The translations under genes were made by a program, and so were the position numbers. DNA of 64,000 bases from contig JAPWDM010000005.1 of NCBI GenBank assembly GCA_035578155.1, positions 19,962,877-20,026,876 of the forward strand, given 5' to 3'. The notes below the pieces were generated by a model. The model worked only from the letters and a program-made list of their open reading frames with translations. It searched no databases and was not told the origin of the DNA. Positions 11,973-23,900 of this stretch are shown piece after piece (position 1 is the stretch's first letter; every line of letters starts with the position of its first letter). Origin of the DNA: Brachynemurus nebulosus. Lineage: Eukaryota; Arthropoda; Insecta; Neuroptera; Myrmeleontidae.

Positions 11973-12998
11973 TTATTATTCATGCGGGAGAAGTACTAAC
12001 TTGACGCACACATTTCTGTACGCAAAATAGCTGTTTGCCCACTTTATTCTTCCCACATACTTTTTTGCGTGCGGAAAGTAAACTTTCCACACGCAAATTA
12101 ACAATAAAACACGCATAATTTAATCAAAACACGCAAAGCCGCCTCTTGATTTTTCATTTAATAAATATTTCATAATTATTTCTATATAGAAACCACCAAC
12201 AAAGTAATTTTAAACAATACTTAATTCAGAAAAAAAAGACGAACACTCAAAAATATTATTTTAAAAAGTAATAAAAATGTCAATAATAGTAATAATAATA
12301 GAAAAAAGTATGTGAAATTCGTAATAAAAAATAGTATGTGCAACTCGTGCGGGATTGTCGATTGCCTACGAAAGCGAAGTTGAGTGCACGAACATAGTAG
12401 GGTTTCCGATCTCTGGCCAAAAAATCGATCTTGTGGATCGATTCGAATCGTCAAACCAAAAATCGATGCAGGAGAAAATCGGCTTACAAAAGATCGATCT
12501 GAAGAAAATCGATTCAATTTTTGTACTTACAGAAAATAAAAGATATATAAAGGTTATAATGAAGTTTTTTATTGGGTCATCACAAATCAGTTTCAAAAAA
12601 ATTTTTAATTTCCTTTGAAGATAAACTGCTGAATTTAATATGAATAAAATGGTTTCCAGTTTGTGCTAAAAGTGTCACATGAATCCAAAATTTGACTCAA
12701 TTTTCTATAAAAGAATCATAAAAGTGATAAAATTATTTGACAACATAAATAGTTAAAATATATTTTACAATAATTTTGGAAAAATATCATATTTTTACGA
12801 AAAATTTTCTAATTTAAATTCGAGAAGATCGATCTCCGATCCCGTAAATTTTTCACGATCTCTGTATCGATTTAGGCTTCAAAGAATCGATTCGAAAAAT
12901 CGAAGATCGGCTCTCCAAAAATCGATCTTCGATAAAATCGAATCGAGATCGGAAACCCTAGAACATAGTGAGTGCGTTCATTCGCTTGAGTGGGACCT
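11973..12998 (+). repeat. Dispersed repeat 'GGGAGAAGTACTAAC', copy 1 (interrupted)
   Basis: From ATGCGGGAGAAGTACTAAC onward this matches 45398-45880 almost base for base, through the CCGCCTCTTGATTTTTCATT block to GTGCAACTCGTGCGGGATTG. After 12380 the match continues only as the inverted form of the hairpin segment of the other copy. A hAT MITE (12398-12960) splits that segment. I cannot assign the family, and it has no coding capacity. Confidence 0.8.
12390..12968. mobile_element. hAT-type MITE with 8-bp target duplication
   Basis: The terminal repeats TAGGGTTTCCGATCTC and GAGATCGGAAACCCTA bound 12398-12960. The 8-bp duplication GAACATAG is perfect on both sides (12390-12397 and 12961-12968), which is diagnostic of hAT insertion. 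Both subterminal regions are crowded with ATCGAT and GATCGAT motifs, which would suit repeated transposase-binding sites. There is no transposase. Perfect duplications suggest a fairly young insertion. Confidence 0.92.
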
Positions 12999-13371
12999 TA
13001 AGGATTATTAAATTTTATGTTTATTTAAATTGAAGGTACATACCTACGTAAATATACTTCTAAATTTGAAAATAAAGTAATTCATTTTTGAAACATATAA
13101 GAATATTTTTCAAATTTTAAGGTGTACGAATACGAATGTGGCGTTGGACATGTTGATACAAATTGCATGCATAATATTTTTCTTAGAAATTTTTTTTTTT
13201 TTTAAAACTATTAATGAAATTTTTTTTAACTTATATAGGAAATAGAAGATCCAAGTATTAATATTATAAACAAAAAAGTTCAAATTTGTAGGAAATTATG
13301 GGAATCCATTTGATTTAAATTTTGTCATATGAGTAAATATGCTGCTGTACGAATACGAGTGTGGCTGATTG

Positions 13372-15215
13372 TTGTATGACTACGGAAATATTTTAAAAAT
13401 AGTTTTGAGCCCGATTTCTGAAACGACTTTGAGTGGTTGAAAACGTTCAAAAACGAAGCTCGGCTGCACGTAACGTTTCGGAATCTCTCAGCCTGGTCGA
13501 TAACTTTTTTCATAACAAGTTGGTTATATTTGAATAAATAACTCACAAATGGTGGTAACAATAGGTATAAACAGACAAAACGAGAAACATTTTTGGAAGC
13601 TTTACGTGCGTTTTTCTCAAAGCTACGTTTTCCAAAACGGTGGGCACCACAACCGATTGACTTGAAATTTTACCTGCAGCTTCTTAGATAGATAAACTAG
13701 GGTGGCATCCACGATTTTTTAAATTGGTTAACAAATGTAATAATGAAAACAAGCTTTGTTCTGACTGCTGCTTGAAAATTGTTATGTTTGCCACCGGTGT
13801 TGGACTCCTGTGTACCTCAAATTACGTATAATATATTCTAAAAAATTTTATATTTTACCTTATTTTCTGATATTTTGAAGTGATTAGACGCCTTAACAAC
13901 CCAACGTTTTTATCAACATTAACAAAAGATTATGTACAAAATTTATTAGTAAAGTTTTACATATTAAAAAAAAATTATGATATTTGCATAACTTTTAGTT
14001 TTAGAAAACTTTTTATATAGAAATATAAAGATAAAAATTCTTTTTTATGATCCGGACCGTATTTGAAACAAACAAAGTGTAAACAGTGCTATAATTAACG
14101 CTAAGCTTTATATTTATTTGAAAAAGTGTTTTTTTAGAGGTATATTATTTCCGGTACCTATTTTATTTTGGAAGTATTTTATTTTTTTTCTAGGTACATT
14201 AGAGGTCTAAATTCTTTACAATAGGGTAAGGCAAGGCAAACCGAATGAGCATTCCTCTTCTCATATAAAGAAAATTTGATCTTCTTGAATGTTCAAAGAA
14301 TTACACTACACCACCAAAAATTTGCCATCATGATTCACAGGTAAAAAGTGAATCAGTTCATTTTGGTCAATTCCCCCAAAATGTTTTCAGGTTTCTTGTT
14401 CAAATATGGGAAAAATCTGGAAGATGATTGAAAAAATGTATTCTTATTAGATAATGGTTTTTATTGTACGATAAAAAAATTGTATTTTTTGAATGTTAGT
14501 GTACAATTTTAAACATGGTTTTCCTTAGTAGTAGACTTGGACCTTTTTGGAAGGTTGTATTGTCGTGTTTTTCTACAATCAACAAACAGTACACTGATGT
14601 AGACATACAGTTTCAGTGAACTCTTCTCTATAAATCCGTTCATAGAGAAGTACAATTTGTTGTTTTTTTCTTCAGTTTTGTTGTATTACTTTGCTGGTTT
14701 TTAGTTCTCTTTATAGACAATTCTATGTTGTTGGCCTTTAGAAGAATTTCCAGTTTTTCAAATAAAAAGAACAGCATAATATTGTATTCTTTTCTTCTTA
14801 TCGCTACGACTATAGAGCATTATTAAAGACATAAAATAATTAGTTTACTATTTTTATTAAATAAACAGATAGGTAAATTGTACACTTGACCGTTTGAATA
14901 ACTGTGATACTTATATAATTTATTTATTATGATAATTGTATTAATTTTTCATGTAATTGCTTGTAAATATTTTGTTTTTAAATACTTAATTAACAAAAGT
15001 CAGGGATTATAAAATATACATATAAATGCAATATTAATAACACGTATAATTTTAAAATTTTTTTTGTCTGTTTTCATTAATTAACTTATTACATTCTGCT
15101 CCTATTTCTACTTGTCGGATTTTGATAAAATTTTACATAAAAACCCAGAATACGGTTATTAAGTAAATCCCCAAAGAAGATCCTGGTATCCTAAAGAGTA
15201 AGGATTTTCGTATTA
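13372..15215. other. AT-rich interval, no supported gene
   Basis: I see no recognisable protein or element boundary. A 'CCGATTGACTTGAAATTTTACC' style segment near 13650 looks like a worn dispersed repeat. Sequences around 14630-14650 form a short hairpin (TTCTCTAT / ATAGAGAA). Confidence 0.45.
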
Positions 15216-15236
15216 CATATAATATTCATAATTTCG

Positions 15237-15662
15237 ATATGCAGCATATCCTCTTTTTATACAGTGGACAGGGATCGAATAATTATATCCCACAAAAAAT
15301 TATTCAAAAACTTCATAAACAACTATAATAATTATTTTCGATACATATGCGTAAACAGAGGTATTCTAGTAGGCTTAAATTGAGGCACGAGTCTAAGGGA
15401 CTGACGTATACACAACGAGATCGAGTGCGCTTATCCCCACTCACCAGCCGGCTCGTGGGGGTATATAGCGCACTCGATCTCGTTGTGTATACGTCAGTCC
15501 CTTTAGCGAGTGCCCCAATTTAAGCCTACTAGAATACCTCTGTTTACGCATATGTATCGAAAATAACTGTTATAGTTGTTTATGAAGTTTTTGAATAATT
15601 TTTTTGTGGGATATATTTATTCGATCCCTGTCCGCCGTATACAAAGAGGATATGCTACATAT
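15237..15662. repeat. Near-perfect 426-bp palindrome (foldback)
   Basis: The left arm starts ATATGCAGCATATCCTC and the right arm ends GAGGATATGCTACATAT. The arms match almost throughout and meet at AGCCGGCT near 15446-15453. Weaker pairing may extend to about 15216-15686. The central GC-rich stretch (CGAGATCGAGTGCGC and complement) contrasts with the AT-rich arms. The piggyBac-type MITE at 15706 begins shortly after. There is no coding content. Confidence 0.88.
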
Positions 15663-15701
15663 TTTGTTTTATAATAATGTTATATGAAAACATTTTTTTT
15701 A

Positions 15702-16632
15702 TTAACCCTAGAATCATACGTACTCGTCAAAACGACGAACGAACTTCTCTACCTGCTCCAATACTACAACTTGTCGGTGCCTGCTTGCTGTAAAACTTGT
15801 GTTATCTAATTTATTTGTTATTATAACACATAAGACGTATAAATTTTGTTTATAGCTATTGTCGTTTTTTTATACTGAAATAGTGTGCGTCAAAAGGACG
15901 ACGATGTATGATTAACCGATGTTTTTTTTTAAAGATTTTGTACTCCACATATAAAAGTTTTCCTAATTTTTCTAAAATTTATTAAAGATATGCATGTTAT
16001 AATTAATTTATTCAATGATTATGATAATGTGAAAGATGATTACAGCTGTTTGACTTATAGAAACGACATAATACTGAAGTTTTAATATATTGAATCGAAA
16101 ACTAAAGAATGCGTTTCAAGTGACTTAATAAAAGGTTAACAATTTATTTTATGGAAAATATTTTAATTTTTATTATTTTTTGAGATCTTATTCAAAAAAT
16201 TACTAACAAATTTTAGAAAATTTACAAATGTGCCTAATGGGGAAATAACTACATATCTATAGGAATATTTATGACTGAGAAATTTCACATTCTGTAAAGT
16301 CACACATGTCCACCGACTCATAATAGTTCATAAATTAATTATTTGAAAGACATGTTTTATGATACAATTGATGTATTTATCTATTTTTTAATTTTTATAG
16401 TGAAAATATGCTTTGATAAAAAGATTAAAAAAGTTAATAAATATTTATATATTAAGAAATTTTTCAAAATCCAATTTTTTTAAATATTTTGTTCCCTTTT
16501 GTAGTATTGTTATGTAAAAAAAATGTTTTTTGCAAATAAACTCTAGAACTCCCCGTAAAAAGTCCATTCGTCGAAACGACGCCGATGTATGATTAACTTG
16601 ACTCGTAGACCAACGTATGATTCTAGGGTTAA
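15702..16632 (+). mobile_element. piggyBac-type MITE, copy 2
   Basis: TTAA lies at 15702-15705 and 16629-16632. The ends CCCTAGAATCATACG and CGTATGATTCTAGGG are identical to copy 1 at 7267-8168. The body of about 923 bp differs from copy 1 by scattered substitutions and by small indels, including an extra TGAAAGACATGTTTTATGA-like stretch near 16345. The 31-codon conserved frame is present (about 15990-16085, with one D-to-H and one D-to-N change). Confidence 0.88.
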
Positions 16633-18498
16633 TTTGTAGATCATTTTTATTTTTTTCATTAATTTGTTGATCGTTTCCATGTTTAATTTGAATATGATTA
16701 TCATTGACAAATGAATATCATTATTTTCTCGCATAGTTTTAGCTACTTTCGCGCACAGTTACTGTCGTTTGTTTTACAGTGATATAAAAACTGCTCTTTA
16801 CACCCACTACACAACGCTCGAATATTGAACTTTAGAAGCGGGTGTTATAAAAAAAAGTATATTCGTTACAGATTGTTAGAAAAACCTTTTTCATGCGGTT
16901 GGTTGAGACCACAAAAAAAAATTTCATAGAAAATACATAACTCAAAACGCTTTCCCTAGAAATTTATAATATTACAAAATTGCAATACATACATAAATGA
17001 TGTAATAATTTATATTTTTATGTAATGTATTGATAAGATGCTTCAAAACTATCAATAACTAATTTTACCGCAAATCAGTGTTCAAATTTCTTACTTTTTC
17101 TTACTTTTATTGTTTAATTTTAAAGAGCTTATTTTATATAAATGTAATGCCAGTATTTTATATAATATTATGTCAGTAGAGGTTACTCTTATCACAGTTA
17201 TCAGTTAAATATAAATTACAATTATCATACATATGTTTTTAGTATGTTTATTATTTAAATATAGATAACAAATTGTTATAATTCTTCTTCCTTTTTCTGA
17301 AATTCCAATAGTTGAATTCAAATATATTCAGGTTTATGTTAAGTGTGTTTAGTTCTTTCTACGCATTTGTAAACTTTAATTTACATTATAGATCCAAATT
17401 TCCGTGACATATTTATAATTTAGAAATTTGAATCATGTGATAGGTACAAAGAAGTCATAATATGGTTTAAATAATTTGAGACTATCATAAATAATGAATT
17501 AGTAACAATAATAATAAAGAAAATAATAACAAAAGTAAATATTAAGCTTGAATCTTCAAACTTGCTATGCTCGACAACTTGAAGTCGAGTTTATTTTTTT
17601 TCGTAACCTCTGTAGTTCCTAGATCGTCCTATAAGAATTTGGGTTAAGTGATCAAAAAATTATCAAACTAGATCGGCTGAGAATAAAACCCAGAATCTCC
17701 TGATACCAGTCAAACGCCTTATCTCCTGGGGGTAACGTTTTATACTTCTATAAAACGTCTGACAAATACATATTATTACATTTAATAAATGTTTGATCTA
17801 TTGGAGACATTAAGCAAACTTTTTACGTTTTTATACAAAATATTCAATTGCTTCTTAGTGGTTAGTATCGAAAAATGCAAAACAAAGTTAAGTCAGTTAA
17901 ATAGAACACCACTGTAAGTAAATACAATAAAATTAAAAAAATAATATGTATATAAAATATGTATATTATTCTGTTTATTTCAATAAAATTTATTTCACTA
18001 AAATAATTTTAATAGAATGAATTTTTTTCATAGTTTGTTTTCAATTTTTTATTTTGTTTAAAACAAAACATTGCTGATTTCTATTTAGACTTTGAATACA
18101 ATGTTACGTGATCCTACAATAATATAGAATTCATGATATGATAGTAGAAACCACGGTTGTTACTGATGTGATGCTATCGCAGTATCTGCAGATACGGTCG
18201 CGAATGCGGATTTTCAAAAAGTAGTACATAATTATAAATAAGGTTATTTGTCCTTTTCGCAAGTATATTTTTTCACAAATATTCACACTACACTATTTCA
18301 AGACTACCAAAATATCTTCAAATTGTACTTGATGCAATAAATAGCTCTCGCTACTCAAAGAGGGTAAATGAGCCAAATAAGGAAGAGAGCATTAGTCGTC
18401 AAAAACCTGAGAACAAAAAGTTCTTTAAAAATGTATTTTCTGTTGTCAGTTCTGTTCCTTTTTTTGGACATTTTTTGTATCTAGTAGTAGTTGCAATA
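16633..18498. other. AT-rich interval with worn MITE and tRNA-like remnants
   Basis: Near 16880-17120 a segment beginning AAAAACCTTTTTCATGCGGT is related, in the opposite orientation, to the TA-flanked element at 41626-41997 and to 59627-60180. A decayed copy of the antisense tRNA-like repeat lies at about 17645-17735. I find no gene. Confidence 0.5.
17645..17735 (-). repeat. Decayed tRNA-like SINE-type remnant
   Basis: 'AAGTGATCAAAAAATTATC' followed by GATCGGCTGAGAAT and ACCCAGAATCTCCTGATACC parallels the antisense tRNA-like repeat at 54400-54496 block by block. On the minus strand the T-arm, anticodon arm and D-arm are still traceable, but the anticodon loop has lost a base. It shows that the 54.4 kb sequence belongs to a dispersed family. 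Confidence 0.6.
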
Positions 18499-19253
18499 CA
18501 GCCTTGACCAAAAGTATTGAGCACCCCCATAAAACACGTGTAACTCTAAAATTAATTTAAAAATGACTTTTTTGTTTAATAATAGAATGAAAGTCAGTAC
18601 TAAGAGTTAATTTTAAACAATTGATAAAGGATTTTAAGGTACCATAAAACATCTGGCAAGTTTTTTGAAAAATAATGTAACTTACTTGTTAGCCTGTTGT
18701 TAACTTTCAGGATAACAAGAAGCTGCTGAGTGTTGTTTATTCGTATAGTAGAAACAGTTTGTAATACGAAATACCAAAACAACCAGAACTTAACACAGAA
18801 ACATGAATAAAAATCCAGATATTATATAAAGAAGGGAAGACTCAAATATAGATTGCTAAATTAATAAAAGTTTGACGATGTGCAGTGCAATTTACAATTA
18901 AAAGGTTCGTGGAGACTGGCTCTCATACAAACAAAATGAGAACGGGCAGAAAACGCGCTACTACTGACCGTCAAATTAGAAAACTTATCCGTGACTCACT
19001 TAAGGACCACAAAAAAACTTCTTCTGAGCTCACTGCAGCTTTATCGGGAGACATTGGGAAACCAATTAGTTCTCGAACTGTAAGAAGAAGACCCACAGAA
19101 GCAGGTTTAAAAAGCCGCAAAGCTAGGAAGAAGTCTTGCCTCTCCGACAACATTAAGAAAAATCGTTTAGAATGGGCTTTAAGACACCAGCATTCTTCTG
19201 AAGAAGATAGATCTAGTGTGGTATGGTCCGGCAAATCTAATCGCATCTTTTAA
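18499..19253 (+). mobile_element. Tc1-like element, 5' end and transposase remnant
   Basis: The end CAGCCTTGACCAAAAGTATT lies directly after TA (18497-18498) and looks like a Tc1-family terminal repeat. It is followed, after a leader, by a decayed transposase. The matching right end is not found. The sequence instead turns into an inverted copy of its own transposase segment after 19253, so the element is rearranged and truncated. Confidence 0.75.
18803..19253 (+). pseudogene. Tc1-like transposase, N-terminal DNA-binding part, broken
   Basis: The longest intact stretch (18885-19253) begins AVQFTIKRFVETGSHTNK, then RTGRKRATTDRQIRKLIRD, then ISSRTVRRR and LEWALRHQHSSEED. This is the paired-like double helix-turn-helix region of Tc1 transposases, with the linker GRKR acting as an AT-hook-like motif, running up to the start of the DDE catalytic core ('VVWSGKSN', where the first catalytic Asp of the usual W(S)DES is expected but replaced). 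The reading frame can be followed upstream to about 18825 through two in-frame stops (TAG, TGA) and a shift from the candidate ATG at 18803. No functional transposase is encoded. Confidence 0.88.
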
Positions 19254-19368
19254 TGTGATGGTATAGAATTTAACTTACTTCAAAACTAGATTCGTATCAT
19301 ACCACATTGGACCAATCTTCTTCAGAGGAATGCTGGTGTCTTAAAACCCATTCTAAACGATTTTTCTT
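19155..19368. repeat. Inverted duplication inside the Tc1-like remnant
   Basis: 19155-19224 (AAGAAAAATCGTTTAGAATG...) reappears as its complement at about 19297-19368, with a few differences, separated by roughly 70 bp. A second Tc1-like copy therefore lies head to head, or the element folded back during repair. Confidence 0.85.
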
Positions 19369-19468
19369 GATATATACTGCTATTCTCATAATATTTTACC
19401 CATCTAAAAAGCGTCAAACGCGTACAACATAATATAGTCGATCGAGTATGTACAATGTGTTGATGTAT

Positions 19469-19653
19469 ACAGGGTGTAAAGTAAATAAGTTTCATCCTTT
19501 TGAGAGATGGTTTATCTCGGTGTAAAATTGCCGAAGACATAAAAATTTTTTCGGAATTCGCTATCTGAGAAAATCGCATCCCAGCCAGCTCATCGTTTAA
19601 TATGAATTTCTCTGAATACGCCTCTGACCAAACTAAAATTATTCGCACCCTGT
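19469..19653. repeat. Short sequence bounded by ACAGGGTG ends
   Basis: It starts ACAGGGTGTAAAGTAAAT after TAT and ends ATTCGCACCCTGT before ATA, giving inverted 8-bp ends. It could be a small stand-alone element of 185 bp, or the left terminus of the larger structure bounded at 23240. The open frame on the minus strand across it is not a gene. Confidence 0.5.
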
Positions 19654-20659
19654 ATAATAAAAATTTTTTAAAAATAAAAATAATTTTTTTTTTTATTTTA
19701 CGACAATATGTAAACATCTGCCGACTTTTGAATTGATTAGGTACTGTATAGTAAAAAAAAAACCGAACACTGTTTTTCATAAATTTTGGTTAAAATATGT
19801 TTGAAATATTTTTGTGGGTTTTTATTTCACAGGACGTTATGAATATTGCAAGAACCGTAACTGTGGTATTGTTGCATTTCTTTAATTACAAATATTTAGT
19901 TGCATTACTTTAATTACAAGTATTAATTTAATTAAAAATTACACTTGAATTTTTAAACAAACCAAAATAAAAACTTTCCTTTAACTGTCATAAAACATTG
20001 CTATTAATATTGTTGGTACACAACACAGATTAAAAAGTGAATTTTTATTCATAAGTGAGTAACTTTAGCGGAAAACTGTAACAGAGAATTCCAAACTTCG
20101 GCATTAATTATCATTATTGTAAAATTATTTTACCAAATTTGTTCTATTATACCAACAAGCTGAAACAAAACACATTTAAATAATAATTTATGTACCTGCG
20201 ACACACATCAAAATAAGAGTACCAATAATAATAATAAGATACTATAAACATACATAATTATGTATGTAAGCAAATATACAGTAAGGTAAATGTCCCAAAT
20301 TCCGACACTTTAAGGAAGAACTAAACATATTTTCCTAGAATAATTTAAAATTCGTTTCTAGGAAAAAATATTTTCCTAGAATAATTTAAAAGGCTCAAAG
20401 TCTTTTGTCAACAACCAGACCAAAATTTTTACTTTAGATAAATTATCACTTAAGAAAAATAGAAAGATAAAATACAAAAAATAAGAATTTTTGTACTACT
20501 GAAATGACACATAATTTCGACATCTACCATAAGACTTAGCTCTAAATTCAATACCTTTGTGAACTTATTTTCGTGTTTTTAAATTCAACAGTGTCCATAA
20601 TTTTGACTATAAACGCTTTAGCTCAAATAAAAAAGAAAAAAAAATTGATAAAGATGCAT

Positions 20660-20902
20660 TTAACCTTTAACCGGTAAGGTGATGTCTGTGAGTCGTATAC
20701 AAAAATATTCTTTTTTGTTAACTGAACGTTTGTGTATTCTTTTATGATTTAGGGCAAATTTTACCCTGCTGGCGTAAGGGGAGTGGTCTCCAGTTTTTGG
20801 CTATCTATGTTACCAGCCCGCGGTATGTTAATCTGTTGATGTCTCTCAGACATCACTTTACCGTGATTATTATAAAAATTCACCTTACCGGTTAAGGGTT
20901 AA
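20660..20902. mobile_element. Small piggyBac-type MITE (235 bp)
   Basis: TTAA lies at 20660-20663 and 20899-20902. The ends are CCTTTAACCGGTAAGGTGA and TCACCTTACCGGTTAAGGG. Inner motifs GATGTCTGTGAG and CTCAGACATC are also inverted. This is a distinct family from the CCCTAGAATC elements. It has no coding content. Confidence 0.87.
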
Positions 20903-23900
20903 GTATAATTTATTGAAAAATTGCTTTATTTATTACACGTACATATTAGTTAATAATGTACTTTTCCAATTTCTGCTAATATAAAAATCAGTACTGTTTT
21001 GTTGTATATTTCGCAAAATAACTAATTGATCATTAATTTTAGTACAATATTTGTTAAAAATAAATCGAAATATACAAAAGATAGTATTACCTAATGTTCA
21101 TAGATATATCTCTGATATACAAAACGAACGTTTTAAAAGCAGAAATTTTTTAAATTCTTTAAAATAATATAAAAGTTTGATTTTAAGACACTGTCTGATT
21201 TTGGGTCATTTACCTTATCTATTGATTCATTCAAATTGATAAATATTCCTTTTCAGTTCACAGCCTCTGTGGTTCCCAGTGTGTCAAAATCGTCAAAACA
21301 TTTTTTTTAAAATAAACAATTGCAGACATACATATGTACTTGGGGATTCACAGACCATCATGATATCATCACATCAACCATCGATAATCGAGGAGTTGGC
21401 CAAGTGCGTATTTAACACACATTAAGCCGAGTTGCTGAGTTATTTGCGTTTTTGTATTTTTGGGGATAAAATACATCGCATCGCATATTTTTTTACGGTT
21501 TACTGTGAAAATAAATAAATATATTTGTACTTGTGTTACTTAAGGGTCAATTAAGTGGTAATTGGATTCCTTACAAACCACATGGACTTTGAAATACAAT
21601 ATTTCTGAAACGAGGTATAAAAAGTTGTTAAAAGAACCTTAACTTGATTTTAAAAGATTTTTCTAATGATATGCTGCAAACAGTATACATATAATTATTT
21701 TTGAAGGAATTTACGAAAAAAATTTTTCAGCATTTCTCTTAATAATTTTGATTTGAATTTTTGGAAATGTTATCTAATATCAGAATATACTTTGACGTAA
21801 AATTTCACTTACTGAGTGTACTAAAATTGTTTATGCCCAATTTTAAATACGGAAGATAGGTACCATAAGAAATTAAGAAAGAAATTGTTTTACTGACGGT
21901 TAATTGAGATATCTATTTGTAGCATGTATTATATTTGCAAAATTTCTTCGGAACCCTAATCTTTGAAAATTATTTTTTAAAAAGCCATAAACATAATATA
22001 TTTATGACCTGTCAAACTGGATATATTTATGTGTTTTGGAAACACTAGTAACCTATTTATTTTATACATAAGTATGAATATGTATGTATTTTTAGTTGTA
22101 TGTGTATGATTGCCGATTGGTATTCCGTATTCGTATTATTTTATTATCATTTTATCAATAATAAAACAGTACATTCTTCCTTATTTTTTTAACAATACAG
22201 GTACTGGTCTAAGCTGTTTTAAACTGTTGCATAACTGTGTGAAAATAAATTAGCGATTTATAATTTCTTTAAATCAAAGTATTAAAATTAAAAGTGTGTG
22301 TATGTGCGTGAATAACAAACCAATTGTATATTTTAGAAATGTTTTAAAATTTAATTGTTGTGTCATAATACTCATAATTCATAAATACTTCAACTTGACG
22401 TACTTGCTCTGAGATAGTCAGGTACAAAAGTTTATCTCAGCAAAAAAACTTTATCAAAAATTAAATAATGTATTGATATTCTTCAGTTATTATATTTGTA
22501 TACCACTTTTTTTTGTATTTCCGCGCGCTTATGTTGTAGCAATTTAAAAGAATTGTTGAAGAAACGTTGTAAAAACGTAGTAAAATGATGTTTTTAAATT
22601 ATATTTCAAAATCGGCGTGGTCAATAATTTTTATTTCTAATTAAATATGGTTTGTAACTTTGTATTAAATAACATTCAATTTTTATCAAATTCCTTTGAC
22701 ACGTTTTCATTTTATTCTAAAAAAATAGAATTTTCCCATAAGAACCCGTGTTAAAATTACAAAACTTTGAAATCGTTTTTCTCAAAATTGGGGTGGTCAA
22801 TTTTTTTTTCGGTAAGGGCTCGTATTATTGGTATTGGAGAAAATAAATATCTAGTGAACTTTGTTAAATTTCCAAATAATTTAATGAGATTTGACGAAAT
22901 CGATCTATTTGATATGTGACGTAAATTGTCTCATTAAAAATTATGTTTAAATTTTTATGGACACTACTGTATAACTATTTTCACAAGATTCCGTAAACAA
23001 GCAGGTAAAAATATTTTGTTGACAAAAAAATTTACATTCAAAAAAGCAAAGGAAAAAAATGATAAGTAATCAGAGCCTGATTAAGTTTTTTTTTCTAGGG
23101 GCCATTTTTTAACACGTTTTTGACAACCGAAAATTTCTGAAATGAAACTTGATCGGTAAAATTTAACTAGCAATACTTAATTAGTAGACTGAGACCTTTC
23201 TCTCCTGCAAATTATGAAACTTATTTACTTTACACCCTGTATATGCGTATACACGTGTACACGTCATAATACTCATACATAGTTACAGATATATTGTTAA
23301 TATATTAGCGTATCATTCTTTACGAAAATTTTCTATTTTTTCATGGGTGTATTTCATGATCTGTTCAAATATGTCGCGCGAGAGATTAATACTTAATTGT
23401 ACGCCAAAAAATTGAAATAAAAAACATTTCTAATAAATTCTTACCATTTAGTTTTTCATGTTTTCGAACAATAATCCTTGATTCTGATCCTCATTCCTCT
23501 GTGTACACATTTTATTTCGTTTCAGTACAACTGTTGTCATTGTGTGGTAATTCTATGTCGAGAAAATATTCTATTGTCACAATATATGTGTACCTATAGA
23601 AAAGAACGTTCATTTTGTAAATGGTTTATTAAAATTGAAAATAACGAAAAACTGAGATTCTAATCAAAATTTTTGATAACAGTTGCATCAGTTATTGTGT
23701 AAGAAATTGGTTTCCTTTAGTGATGCCAAATTCTATATTCAAGAGAATGAGAAACTTTGAGTACATGATTAAGTGTAAGTGGTACATGTGCAAATAGTGT
23801 TTCGTATAATAAGTTGTTTAGCAGTGATAACGAAAAAATCAATTATATTTTTTATAATATTTAATTGTGCTAAAATTTTAAATTTTGATAATTTTGGCTT

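Larger units (their letters stand above)
11935..13371. mobile_element. Second copy of the CAGTCAGCC foldback family, disrupted
   Basis: The left end CAGTCAACCACACTCGTATT is preceded by TA at 11933-11934, and only about 36 bp of the left arm survives. The right arm (about 12999-13371) matches 10196-10570 closely, including GGCGTTGGACATGTTGATAC, and ends GTGTGGCTGATTG. The rest of the left arm and the centre are replaced by another repeat (11973-12998), which itself holds a hAT MITE. The right TA has become TT. Confidence 0.82.
19469..23240. mobile_element. Possible 3.8-kb element with 26-bp inverted ends
   Basis: ACAGGGTGTAAAGTAAATAA plus GTTTCAT at 19469 is repeated as its exact complement at 23215-23240. 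Beyond that the two flanks diverge quickly, so this is either one non-autonomous element with short terminal repeats or two unrelated insertions of the same end type. The interior has no long frame and contains a separate piggyBac-type MITE (20664-20898). Confidence 0.4.

Noticed and set aside
19322..19780. 152-codon minus-strand frame
   Set aside because: It spans the inverted transposase fragment and the ACAGGGTG-bounded repeat; no domain and no consistent frame.
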